A stretch of DNA of 64,000 nucleotides from Herbaspirillum rubrisubalbicans (GTDB lineage Bacteria; Pseudomonadota; Gammaproteobacteria; Burkholderiales; Burkholderiaceae_D). Every line of letters begins with the position of its first letter. Positions within the stretch are counted from its first letter, which is position 1. The notes beneath the pieces were generated by a model, which saw nothing but the letters and a program-made list of their open reading frames with translations, was not told the DNA's origin and ran no database searches. Positions 26,535 to 37,300 of the stretch are shown one piece after another. The stretch covers positions 5,208,001 to 5,272,000 of the forward strand of contig NZ_CP024996.1 in assembly GCF_003719195.1 (NCBI RefSeq), read 5' to 3'. The translations under genes were made by a program, and so were the position numbers.

Positions 26535-28040
26535 ATGACCCTGACCATCAGTTCGCTTGCACTGATGGCGGTCATCATCACCAGCATCGTGCTCTATCAA
26601 AGCTATCGGCAGATAGAACGCACGTCCATCAACCACGCCCTGAACGTGACGCGCATCGCGCAGCGTTCGATCTCGCGCAACGTCGAACTGCTCTCGCTGG
26701 CACTGGACAGCCTGGTGTGGCGGTATCGCCATACGCAGTTGCACCAGATGCCGCCGGCGCAGCAACTCGATTTCCTGCTGGGCGAAAAAGTCGAAGCCAG
26801 CTACATCGCTGCACTGGGCATCGTCAATGCCGAGGGTGAACTCATCGTCGGCTCGCCCAGTCTGGCCGAGATCATGCCGGGCAATTTTGCCGGGCGCGAT
26901 TTCTTCGAGCAGCAGCGCCATGAGCTGGCCAGTGGGCTCTACATCTCATCGCCACTGTCGGTACGCATGGAGCGACGTCTGCACGTGCTGGTCCTGTCCA
27001 AGCGGCTGGTCAATGCCGATGGGCGCTTTGCCGGCATCGCCTTCATGGTCCTGTACCTGGATTACTTCCGCCAACTGTTCGAGGGGCTGTCGCTGGAAAA
27101 AAATGCGGTCATGTCGCTCTACACGACCAGTGGCGTGGCCTATATGCGCCTGCCCTACGACGAAGCCTTCATCGGTTCGCGCCTGGACAACGTCCCCGAC
27201 CTGCAGCGCATGACGTCCCCGCAAGCGCCGCAGCAGGGCAGCTATTTCGCCCGCTCGCGACAGGATGGGGTCAAGCGCCTGTATGCCTATGTACGCGTGC
27301 CGCACACCAATTGGGTGGTCTTCATCGGTCGCACCAAGGCCGAACTGTTTCGCGACTGGACACGCATGTTCTATGCGGTATTGCTGCTCACGGCGGCCTT
27401 CAGCACCGCCAGCATCTATCTCATCAGCCGCCTGCGCGAGGAGTTCTTCCGGCGCGGCAAGCTGGACCTGCAACTGGAACAGCAAGCCCGCACCGACAAG
27501 CTGACCTCGCTGCTGAACCGCCGCGCCCTGGACGAAGCATTGCAGGAAGCCTGGCACAAAAGCCAGCGCAATAGCACCACGCGCTTTGCGGTCCTGTTTG
27601 CCGATGTCGATTTCTTCAAGCTCTACAACGACACCTACGGCCACAAGGCTGGCGACTATGCGCTGGTGGCGGTGGCCCGTTGCATCCAGGGAGCGGTGGC
27701 ACGGCAATGCGACAAGACCGGTCGCTTCGGTGGCGAGGAATTCGTGGCCTTGCTCGACGAAGCCGATGCGCAAGGCGCGCTGCACGTAGCCAGCAATATC
27801 CTCACGAGCTTGCAGGCCTTGAAGATCCCGCACGAGCGCAGCCCCTTCGGGCGACTTTCACTGAGTATCGGGGTAGCCTGCCTGGATCGTGACTTGCACC
27901 AGAGCATGGAGGAAGTAGTGAAGGCCGCCGATGAAGCGCTCTACCAGGCCAAGCGCGCCGGGCGCAACCGGGTGCAGTTGTACCGGCCGGCCCGGGCCGA
28001 GCAGGCCAACGACCTGGTCCTCAGTTCAGCGAGCAGTTGA
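26535..28040 (+). CDS. Membrane diguanylate cyclase (GGDEF) with periplasmic sensor
   Basis: A 501-residue protein that makes the second messenger cyclic di-GMP. TM1 is at about residues 4-23, followed by a Cache-like periplasmic sensor. TM2 lies near 277-297 and a short helix leads into the GGDEF domain. The active site is intact (GRFGGEEF near 397), and an inhibitory I-site RQCD sits five residues before it. No ribosome site precedes the ATG at 26535. AGGGGAG at 26501-26507 instead lies ahead of an in-frame ATC at 26514, which would add a basic leader (KRLKRN), typical before TM1. The true start may therefore be non-standard. It could control the giant adhesin downstream, by inference only. 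Confidence 0.88.
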   Translation: MTLTISSLALMAVIITSIVLYQSYRQIERTSINHALNVTRIAQRSISRNVELLSLALDSLVWRYRHTQLHQMPPAQQLDFLLGEKVEASYIAALGIVNAEGELIVGSPSLAEIMPGNFAGRDFFEQQRHELASGLYISSPLSVRMERRLHVLVLSKRLVNADGRFAGIAFMVLYLDYFRQLFEGLSLEKNAVMSLYTTSGVAYMRLPYDEAFIGSRLDNVPDLQRMTSPQAPQQGSYFARSRQDGVKRLYAYVRVPHTNWVVFIGRTKAELFRDWTRMFYAVLLLTAAFSTASIYLISRLREEFFRRGKLDLQLEQQARTDKLTSLLNRRALDEALQEAWHKSQRNSTTRFAVLFADVDFFKLYNDTYGHKAGDYALVAVARCIQGAVARQCDKTGRFGGEEFVALLDEADAQGALHVASNILTSLQALKIPHERSPFGRLSLSIGVACLDRDLHQSMEEVVKAADEALYQAKRAGRNRVQLYRPARAEQANDLVLSSASS

Positions 28041-29217
28041 GCCACTTGGCGATGCGCACGCCATCCAGGCGCGAACCATCGGCGCTACCGCTGCCGAGCA
28101 TGGTGACGATCACCGGACGGCGGTCATGCACCAAGAGGCGCAATACCATGTTGTGGCCGGACTCGTTGATGAAACCGGTCTTCTGCACCGTGGCATTGAC
28201 CTGGCCATAGCGGATCAGGCGATTGGAATTGATGTACTGCAACTGGCCACGACCGATGTTGATCATCTTTTGCTTGTCCAGCGAATCGTTGCGGATCAAC
28301 TGGTAACGATTGGCGGCCTTGACCATCTCGGCCAGCTCGCGCGGGGTGGAAACATTTTCCGGCGAGAGTCCGGTGGCATTCTCGAAATGGGTATGGCTCA
28401 TGCCCAGCGCCTGGGCACGCGCATTCATGGCCGCAATGAAGGCCGGCCGACCACCCGGATAGTCGCGGCTCATGGCCGCAGCGGCGCGGTTCTCGGAAGA
28501 CATCAGGGCGATATGCAGCATGTCCGCACGCGACAGGCTGGCACCCACGTTCAGGCGCGAATGGGTGAACTTCAAGGTATCGAGGTCGTCCTCGCTCACT
28601 TCCAGCCGGTTGGCCAGCGGCAGCGGCTTCTGGTCCAGCCAGACCATGGCCGTCATCAGCTTGGTCACCGAGGCAATGGGCGCGACCGTGTCGGCATCGC
28701 GTTCGAAGAGCGGAGTATTGGTCTGTTCATCGAGCACGTAGATGCCGCGCGAGAAGAGGTGGCGACGCGAGGCTTCGGTGAAGCCGCAGCGCGGCAGCAG
28801 TTCGGGCTTGGTGTTGGTGGCCACAGCCGTGGCAGTCTTTGCGCTGGCCTCAGCCGGAGCCGCAGTCACCGCTGCCGCCGTCGCTCCCGCTGCGGTCACG
28901 GCCGCCGCCGCTGTTGCCGCCCCATGCGCCCGGCCACGTCCATGACGCCGGGGGTGGGAAGGCGCGCGCGCCTTGCTCTGCACCGGCGTCTTCTTGCGCA
29001 GGTTGCGCTTGCGGCCTTTGACGCCCGTGGCCACGGCCCGGTGCTTGCCGGCGGTGGAGGTGGCGGCCTGGGCCTCGCTGGTTTTACCGGAAATGACGCT
29101 CAACACCAGCAGCAGCGCACTACACAGGAGCAGCCGGGCCAGCAGGCCGGCACGGCGCAGGAGCAACAGGAAAAAGGGGAAATCATTACCGGAACGGGAC
29201 TGCTGCGTGCAAAACAT
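28021..29217 (-). CDS. pbpG: D-alanyl-D-alanine endopeptidase (PBP7/DacA-like serine peptidase)
   Basis: A 398-residue low-molecular-weight penicillin-binding protein. The N-terminal hydrophobic segment is LLCSALLLVLSVIS, followed by a basic Lys/Arg and Ala/Thr-rich linker of about 100 residues. The peptidase domain carries SVTK (active Ser near residue 221), SEN and KTG (QKTGFINESG). It cuts cross-links in periplasmic peptidoglycan. ATG at 29217 has TAAGG upstream; another ATG at 29244 is possible. The 3' end overlaps the diguanylate cyclase gene by 20 bases in convergent orientation. It is divergent from the MurA-like gene. The long low-complexity linker is unusual for PBP7. Confidence 0.85.
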   Translation of the reverse strand: MFCTQQSRSGNDFPFFLLLLRRAGLLARLLLCSALLLVLSVISGKTSEAQAATSTAGKHRAVATGVKGRKRNLRKKTPVQSKARAPSHPRRHGRGRAHGAATAAAAVTAAGATAAAVTAAPAEASAKTATAVATNTKPELLPRCGFTEASRRHLFSRGIYVLDEQTNTPLFERDADTVAPIASVTKLMTAMVWLDQKPLPLANRLEVSEDDLDTLKFTHSRLNVGASLSRADMLHIALMSSENRAAAAMSRDYPGGRPAFIAAMNARAQALGMSHTHFENATGLSPENVSTPRELAEMVKAANRYQLIRNDSLDKQKMINIGRGQLQYINSNRLIRYGQVNATVQKTGFINESGHNMVLRLLVHDRRPVIVTMLGSGSADGSRLDGVRIAKWLNCSLN

Positions 29218-29467
29218 CGTCGAAACCTTAGTCGGTGCATTCATCCAAGACCGGCCATGATACGGAAACTTGGACTTTGCTGCAGCACACTTCAGCTGTG
29301 GATAACTTAAAGTGAAGAAAATAGCAAAAAAGACAAGCCTCTTCCCACCCACAATTTGCTTCCCTGGCTGCAACCGGGCGGCGCATAATCTGTCCATTCC
29401 AGGCCGGGGCGCCCTACCATCCGGCGCCCACGTCAGACTGATCCACATCGATTCACATCCATTGTTC

Positions 29468-30766
29468 ATGTCCAATCTCATCGTACACGGCGGCCGCCCG
29501 CTACGCGGCGACATCACCCCCTCTGCCAACAAGAACGCTGTCCTGCCCATCCTCTGCGCCACCCTGCTGACCGACCAGCCGCTGCGCCTGATCGGCATTC
29601 CCGAAATCACCGACGTCAAGAAGATCCTGGAGATCTTCCGCGTGCTGGGCAGCGAGGTCGCGGTGGACTATGCCAGCGGCATCCTGGAGCTGCATCACCG
29701 CGCGACCCGCTTCGATCCCAAAGTGCATCACCTGCCCGAGGAAATGCGCTCTTCCATCATGCTGGTGCCGCCGCTGTTGGCGCGCTTTGGCGTAGCGCGG
29801 CTGGAAAACGACGTCAAGGGCTGCACCCTGGGCGTGCGCGAGATCGATCCCCACGTGGAAGTGTTCCAGCGCTTCGGCGCACGGGTAGAAAGCAGTCCCG
29901 ATTCGCTCATCATCCGCAGCGCCGCCATGCAGGCCAACCACCACTGGCTGGACTATGCCTCGGTCACGACCACCGAAAACTTCGTGCTGTGCGCGGCCGC
30001 CGCCGCTGGCGAATCGGTGCTCACCAATGCCGCCTCGGAACCGCACGTGCAGGAGTTCTGCCGCTTCATGGCCATGATGGGCGTAGAGATCGAAGGCATC
30101 GGCACCTCGCGCGTGACGGTGCGAGGTGGCGGCAAGCTGGGCGGCGGCGAATTCCGCTTCGATGAGGACTTCCACGAGATCGCCACCTTCCTGGCCATGG
30201 GCGCCATCACCGGTGGCCAGGTGCGGGTGCGCAACAGCGCACCTGAGCAATTTCCGCTGATCGACCGCACCTTCGCCAAGTTCGGGGTGGAAGTGGTGCA
30301 TGAAAACGGCTGGTCGCACACCCGCCAGAACGGCCCGCTCAAAGTGGTCAAGCCCTTCACCAGCAATATCCTGACCAAGGTGGAAGCCGCGCCCTGGCCT
30401 TACCTGCCGGTGGACCTGCTGCCCATCTTCATCGCGCTGGGGGTCAAGGCCGAAGGCAATACCATGTTCTGGAACAAGATCTACGATGGCGCCATGGGCT
30501 GGAGCAGCGAACTGTCCAAGTTCGGTGCCCACGTGTTCCTGGGCGACCCGCATCGCCTGATCACCTTCGGCGGTCTGCCACTGTCGCCGGCCTCGGTGGA
30601 AAGTCCCTACATCATCCGGGTGGCCATTGCGCTGTTCATGGTGGCGGCCAGCATCGAAGGACGTTCCGAGATTCGCAATGCGCTGCCGATCCGGCGCGCC
30701 CATCCCAAGTTCGTGGAAAACCTGCGTTCGCTGGGGGCGGTGGTGGACTGGGTGGAAGAAGACTGA
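29468..30766 (+). CDS. MurA-family UDP-GlcNAc enolpyruvyl transferase (divergent paralogue)
   Basis: A 432-residue enolpyruvyl transferase. Family features are SANKNAVLPILCATLL near residue 19 (the Lys-Asn substrate pair) and KGCTLG near residue 118, holding the catalytic Cys that fosfomycin attacks. The later region VEAAPWPYLPVDLLPIFIAL differs markedly from the standard MurA segment with PTDMQ. MurA makes enolpyruvyl-UDP-GlcNAc, the first committed step of peptidoglycan synthesis. The genomic setting, facing a PBP7-type gene and not in the usual hisG-linked position, suggests a second copy. The frame is open further upstream; ATG at 29468 starts the family N-terminus. Confidence 0.82.
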   Translation: MSNLIVHGGRPLRGDITPSANKNAVLPILCATLLTDQPLRLIGIPEITDVKKILEIFRVLGSEVAVDYASGILELHHRATRFDPKVHHLPEEMRSSIMLVPPLLARFGVARLENDVKGCTLGVREIDPHVEVFQRFGARVESSPDSLIIRSAAMQANHHWLDYASVTTTENFVLCAAAAAGESVLTNAASEPHVQEFCRFMAMMGVEIEGIGTSRVTVRGGGKLGGGEFRFDEDFHEIATFLAMGAITGGQVRVRNSAPEQFPLIDRTFAKFGVEVVHENGWSHTRQNGPLKVVKPFTSNILTKVEAAPWPYLPVDLLPIFIALGVKAEGNTMFWNKIYDGAMGWSSELSKFGAHVFLGDPHRLITFGGLPLSPASVESPYIIRVAIALFMVAASIEGRSEIRNALPIRRAHPKFVENLRSLGAVVDWVEED

Positions 30767-31393
30767 ACATTTCTGAGGGATAGGGCAGAGAAGGCGCCCG
30801 CAGACTGCCTTGCCTGCCCATCCATGGGGCCGCTTTTCCCCTGTATGAACTTATCTTCCTCCATCGCACTTTACCCTCCTCGCCCGCAGAATGCGTGAGC
30901 CCTCCAGGCGATCTCGCGCCATCCCGCCAAGCCAATCCCTTTCCCTGCGGCACGCTTTTTTGTTCCCCGTCACAAGCCACCCGATCGACTTTTTGAAGCA
31001 TTCCAAAAGACGTGCCTCTTTCCCTGAAAAATCGAATTTATTCGACAGATCAACGGCCATCGGCCACGCATAATTTCCGCCGTTAATCTACGTCGTGGCG
31101 GAAGTTTCAGTCACGCAAGCTGCGCCCGGTGAATCCACAAGAAAACAAGACAAGGAACACTGGCGTGCGCTGCGGACAGCGCTTCATCACTCCTCCACCG
31201 AGACAGGCTTCGCCCCACTGATCCGAGAGCAGACCCTTCATCCGGACAGTCCTGTCTCAATCGCAATGATCGTCATGCTGCTGTCCTTTCGGATAGCAGC
31301 CTGGTATTTATCGCCCTGCGGTTGGCGTAGTCGTGATCAACATGCATGTCGGACGATGCGATCCGGCATGTTCTCAACCACAAGACAGCCATC
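30767..31393. other. Long intergenic region ahead of the giant adhesin gene
   Basis: A 627-base stretch without a supported gene; short open frames here have no family features. It is less GC-rich than the coding DNA and includes TCGAATTTATTCGA at about 31032-31045 (5-base arms). It presumably contains the adhesin promoter and a long leader, where a biofilm regulator could act. No clear sigma boxes were assigned. Confidence 0.35.
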
Positions 31394-34300
31394 ATGACCA
31401 TTACCGTATTGAACCTGACCGAAGCCAGCAGCCTGCTGCGCACCATCTACAAACGCGACATCAAGGACGTGCGTGCCATTGACCTCGATCTGGTCCTCGT
31501 GCTGGAAAACGGCCACAAGATCATCATCAGCCGCGGCGCCGTCAGTGCCGTGAATACGCCCCAGGTGCAACTGGAATTCGCCGATGGCGATGTGGCACTG
31601 GGCGAGGTGTTCGAGAAACTGAACCATATCGAAGTACCCGCTGACGCCGCCCTCACCGTCACCTCCAAGGAAATCACCCGCTACGGCATCAAGCGCGTGA
31701 CCAAGGGTGAGGCCGGCAAGAAGGACAAGGATGTGGAAGACGCCCCGCTCAAGCTGGAGCTTGACGAAGGCAAACCCACCGAGGCCCTGGCCAGCGCCGC
31801 CGGCAAGTCCGGCGGCAGCTTGAGCGAGCAGGCCGATGCCGGTAGTGCGGCGCGCACGCCGTCTTCTTTCTCCTCGCCATCGTTGGCCGACCCGGGTGCC
31901 ACCACCGGCAACGATACAGGCACCAGCATTTCCTGGCCGGTGGTGGCCGGCGGCCTTGCCTTGCTGGCCGCCGCCGGGGGCGGAGGTGGAGGTGGCGGCG
32001 GGAGCGGCGCGACAGCGGCCAGCAACCCTGGCAACAACGCCGCCAATACGACTCCGCCTGCCCCTCCGGTGCCTCCCGCCACCCTCTCTGGCGCGACCGC
32101 ACTGGGTCCACTCAACAACGCCACCATCACCGCCTACGACAGCCAGGGCCATATCATCGGCAAGGCGGTACCGGTGATCAATGGCCGCTATTCGCTGGTG
32201 CTGGACCAGCCCGGCTACAAGGGCCTGTTGCTCTTGGTCGTGCGCGACAATACACCGGGCGTGGCCGACAACTTCGCCGATGAAGCCACCATGCGCATCA
32301 CCGACCTGGGCAATACCGTGTTGCGCTCGGTGGTGCTGGCCGATGGCAGCAACCAGACCATCAATGTCACGGCCCTGACCGAACTGGCCACGCTCAAGGC
32401 AGGGCTGGCGGCCGGCCAGACCAACCTGGCCGCCAGCCAGGTCGGCGCCACCATGGTGGCCGGCGCCAATGCGGCAGTGAGCGCCCTCTTCAAGGTCAAC
32501 ATCACCTCCGGTGAAGTCGTGCCACTGACCACCACCGATGCCCAGGGCACCGCCGTACTCAATCCCGAGTTCGCCCGCAGCAATAGCACCACCGGACGCA
32601 ACTATGGTATCGCCTTGAAGGCGATCGCCAACCTGACACAGACCGACCCCGGCCGCTATGTCGACCAGGGTGCAGCCATCCAGAAACTGGCCGACAGCCT
32701 GCAGTTCAGCGATGCCCTGCTGAGCAAACTGAAGTGGAGCGATGCCATTACCCAGGCCGACCTTTTCAGCGAACGCCTCAACGCCCGCGCCAACGATACC
32801 GGCCTGAGCGACGACCAGCGCCAGCGAGCGCGCACCCTCCTTGAGTCGCTGCAGAAGCTGCCCAACGGCAGCAGCGTGACCGACTACCTGCTGGAAAACC
32901 ACATCGGCATCCTCGAACCCACCATCCTGATCAAGAACACCACGCCGGGTGCGGCCCCCTGGCAGCCGCCGTCCAGCAACGGCGCGATGGTGCTGGACCA
33001 AGCTCAAATCCTGGACGGTGGCCTGGCCGTGAAGGCACCGCCGCAATCCAAGGTCGAAGTGACCCTGATCGGCCATGACGTGCAGGGGAAGGAATTGAGC
33101 GTCAAGCTGCCGGTCAGTACCGCCGACAACAGCGGCTTTGCCGTCCTCAAGGCCGACCAGGCCGCCATCGACCTGTTCAAGCAGATGACGCGCGAGCGTC
33201 CGGTCTCGGCGCGGGTCACGGTGACCGATGGCGATAATAGCCGCGTCAACGACAACGTCTGGAAGAACCACGTCGACGTGCGCATCGACCTCAACACCCC
33301 GCCCGGCCTGGCCGACTTCGCCGTCAACCAGATCGTGCTGGTCAACGACAGCTTCTACGGCGGCGGTGACGGTAACGATCCGCTGCGCACCACGCCCCTG
33401 GGCAACGATGACCAGATCACCAGCGACGCCGCCGTGCGCGTGGTGCTGACCCGCCTGCTCAAGCCCGAAGAGCACCTGCAATTCGCCGTGGCCACCGGCG
33501 TTGGCCCCGATGGCAAACCGCGCTACGGTAACTGGATCGATCCGGCCGAACTGGCGGTGGAACGCACCGAGAGCAATGGCCAGGTCCGATACGTGGCCCG
33601 CAACCTCACCAACAGCGAGGGCCCCGTGTGGATCAAGGCGCGCATCCTGCCCACCGGCAACCCATCGGGCGAAGGTCGCGGCAATGCCCGCGAGATGGAC
33701 ACGCCGCTGCGCTTCACGCTGGACAAGACCGCACCGGCCCAGGTGCAACTGAACATGGCTGACAACCGCGACGATGGCGCAAGCAACCAGGACGGCATCT
33801 CCAGCCAGACCCAGATCACGCTGCAGCCGCTGGCCCCCTTCGAAGCCGGTACCGAAGTCCATCTGCGGCTCTTGAATGGCACCGGCACCGACGCCGGCAC
33901 ACTGCAACTGGTGCGCCCCAATGGCGAACGGATACCGGTCGTGCATGGCAGCTGGATTCGCTGGCAGGCCGGCGACCAGTTGCAACTGATCGGCGAGACC
34001 CTGCGCGGCAATGGCAAGGCGCGGATACAGGTGCGCCAGCTCGACCAGGCTGGCAACTTCACCGACACCACCCAGACCTTCATCGCCGACAGCACCCGCG
34101 TGATCGAGCAGACCGTGCTGCTGGCCAACCGCGAAAAGGCGGTGGAGCAGGCCAAGGCCGACGTCATCCGGGCGCAGGAAGCCTACAACCAGGGCGCCGC
34201 CGAAGACAAGGCCGCCAAGCAGACCCTCCTGACGGCGGCGCAGAGCACGCTGCAACAGGCGCAGGCTACACGCGACCTGGCCCTGGAACAGGCCCAGGCC

Positions 34301-37300
34301 GCACTCATCAAGAGCGATGGCACGACCCGCCTGTCGGAGATCATGGAACGGACCATCGATCCCGCCTTCGTGCCGGCCGTGGTGCGCGCCGTGGCCGCCG
34401 TGGCTGACCCGGAGAAGGTCAATGAAGCCATCAGTCTCAAGCTGCTGATCAACAGCACCATCACCGCCGCCAGCAACGCCCTGGCCAAGGCCTCGGTGTA
34501 CGGCGACAACGACAGCAACCCGGCCCCCACCACCAGCGACTTCGAACGCATGGCCATCTTCGGCACCGACCAGTTGTCCACGTTGACGCTCACCAATGCC
34601 GCACTGAAGACCCTGCCGGTGGCCCGCACCAATACCATCGCCGCACTGCGCAACATCGTGGCCGCCGCCGCGCGCGTGGCGGCACTGGCCGATGGCATCC
34701 CCGGCAACAGCGCCGAGTCCGCCCTGCCCAGCGCGGCCGACTACAGCACCCTGGGCGTGAGTACTCCATTGAGCGCAGCGGGGGCGCGCGTGACCGGTCA
34801 GGTCATCGATGGCAAAGGGCTCAACGAAGTGGCCACCACGGCCCTGCTGGAGAGCATCGCCGCCGCGGCCCAGCGCGTGACGCAACATGCCGCCGGCAAC
34901 AACCTGCCCACCCCGCTGGTACCGCAGGACTTCAGCGCCCTGGGCATCCGTGGTGTGACCACCGACAACGTCGCCCGGATGGCTGCCGCATTGCGTGAAG
35001 TTCCGGCCTCGCTGCGCGACAATCACACGGTCGATGGCGTGGTCGATACCCTGGCCGAGATCAGCGCCATCGTCGCACTCGACCTGGGCACGCTGCAGAC
35101 GCTGATGAACTTCGCCCAGCACATCACGCCCATCGATCCTGAGAACCCGTCGCTGCTGGCCCCGACCATCGCTCAGTACAACCATCCAGAGCTGCGTGCC
35201 GCCGGTGCCGAAGTCACCGCCGAGCGCCTGACCTCGATCAACGACGCCCTCTCCAAGGTGGGCGTGGAAGCCGTCGATGCGTGGAGCAAGATCGCCGCGC
35301 TGGTCAAGTCCTATACCGCCATCCTCAACGCCGCCGATGGCATGAGCAATACCGCCGTCCTGCCGACCGAGGCCGACTACAGCCGGGTTGGCGTCAAAAG
35401 CCTGCTCAGCCAGTTCCCGACGGCGGCCGACGCAGCCGCCCGACAGAATGCCGCCACCCTGCTGAGCCATGCCATCGACCGCAGCAACCGTGATGAAGTC
35501 GATACCGTGGCCGAGCTCGACAGCCTGGCCGACATCGCCAGCCGCATCATCCGCATTGCCGCTGGCAAGTCCGATACCATCAGCGCCGACGAATGGAAGC
35601 GCCTGCACCTGAGCCCCGAACTGACGGCCGATCAATTGCGCATCGTCCTGCCGTCCATTGCCGCCACCGCCGATGACGGCAGCCAAGTCAATACCCTGGC
35701 ATTGCTATCGGCGCGCGCCAGCAACGCCCTGGGCAGCGCCCAGCGCATCAGCCGCTATGCCGATGACGCCACCCAGAGCGAACCACTGCCGGGCGACTAC
35801 CAGATCCTCGGCGTGACCGGGGTGGACGACGCCCTGCTGTTGGGGGCAATCAATTCCGCGCTGGCAAGCGCCGCCATCGACGCCGAGCAGGTGCGCCTGC
35901 CCGCGCAGGTGCAAAGCATCGTCAATGCCTATCGCGTCATATTGGCGCAGATCGGCAATGGCAACGCAGCCCGTCCGACGGCGGCAGCGAGCGACTATGA
36001 AGCCATTGGCGTCACCCCGCCGCAAACCACCGCCAGCCTGAGCCTGCTCAACTCGGCCCTGGCCAACGGTGGCAAGCGACGTGAAGATATCGACACGGTC
36101 AACAAGCTGCTGCCGCTGGTGCGCGCCAGCGACACCGTCATCCACATCGCCGCCGACGACCTGAGCGACTTGCCCGCCACTGCCGCCGATCACGCCCAAG
36201 CCTTGCAGAGCGCGCTGGGCCAACTGGGCGTGAGCGGATTGCGTGCCGATAGCATGGCCGCGGTACTGGCCGTACTGCGCGCCAGCCGCGACGATGGCAG
36301 CCAGGTCGATACCCTGGCTGAACTGCAGACCCTGGCCGACACCGCCCGCAACGCGCAAACCCGCATCAACGCCTATGCCGAGGATGCCGCCCAGAACGCC
36401 CCGACCCTGGCCGACTACACCGGTATGGGCGTGACCGGCGCAGACCGGGTGGGCGTGAGCGCGCTCAATTCCGTCCTGGCCGGCGCCAAGATCGGCGCGG
36501 CCCAGGTGACCAGCCCCGAGCTGCTGCAAGGCATCGTGGACGCCTTCGAGCGCATCCTCTCCGAAGCCAACGAAACGCCGACTTCGGGCAACCGCCCCGC
36601 CAGCGATCAAGACCTGGTGGACGACGCCACGCCGGGAAACGATCCGCTGGCCGCGCACTACACCACCCTGGGGCTGACCATCTGGGGCTTGACCGACCCG
36701 GCCGGCCCCAGCGACAAGACGGCCGAACACCTGAGCCTGCTCAACGACGCCCTCAAGCACAAGAGCCGCGACCAGGTCGACAGCCTAAACAAGCTGGAAG
36801 CCCTGGGCGCCGCCGTGGCCCTATTCCTGGATGGCCGGGGCGTGAGCACGCTGGACGAAGCGGGGCGCCAGAAATGGGCCGAGGCTGCGCGCCTGCTGGG
36901 TCTGCACAATCTGGTAGTGAGCGCCGAGGGCGGCAACCTGGATGCGCTGGTGCAGACCATCCGCAGCAAAAACGCCGACCAGATCGACACCGTGGCCGAA
37001 CTGCAAGGCCTGCTCGACCGCGGCAACGACGCGCTGGCCGCCATCATCGCCTATGCCAACGACAGCAACGCCAACCCGCCACCGAGCCTGGCCGACTATG
37101 TCGCCACGGGAATTACGGCTGGATCGGGTGCGGTGACGGTGGATATGAATAATCATTCCAACATCAACGCCGCCGTGGCCAAATTGACCGGGCCTGATGT
37201 CGAAACGCGCACAAAACTCAAGACCGTAGTGCAGGCCTACAACACCATCCTGAGCGCCGCCGATGGCGCCATGGGCGACAACTCCGGTGCGGCGCTGCAG

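Noticed and set aside
31975..32003. Glycine-codon run considered as a possible slippage or phase-variable tract
   Set aside because: Codons are mixed GGx rather than a long mononucleotide run, so slippage is unlikely.
31337..35686. Very long open frame (about 1,450 codons) on the minus strand opposite the adhesin gene
   Set aside because: It is a shadow of the GC-rich adhesin codons: low-complexity Gly/Gln/His/Val composition, no domain motifs, and the plus strand has clear repeats and domains.
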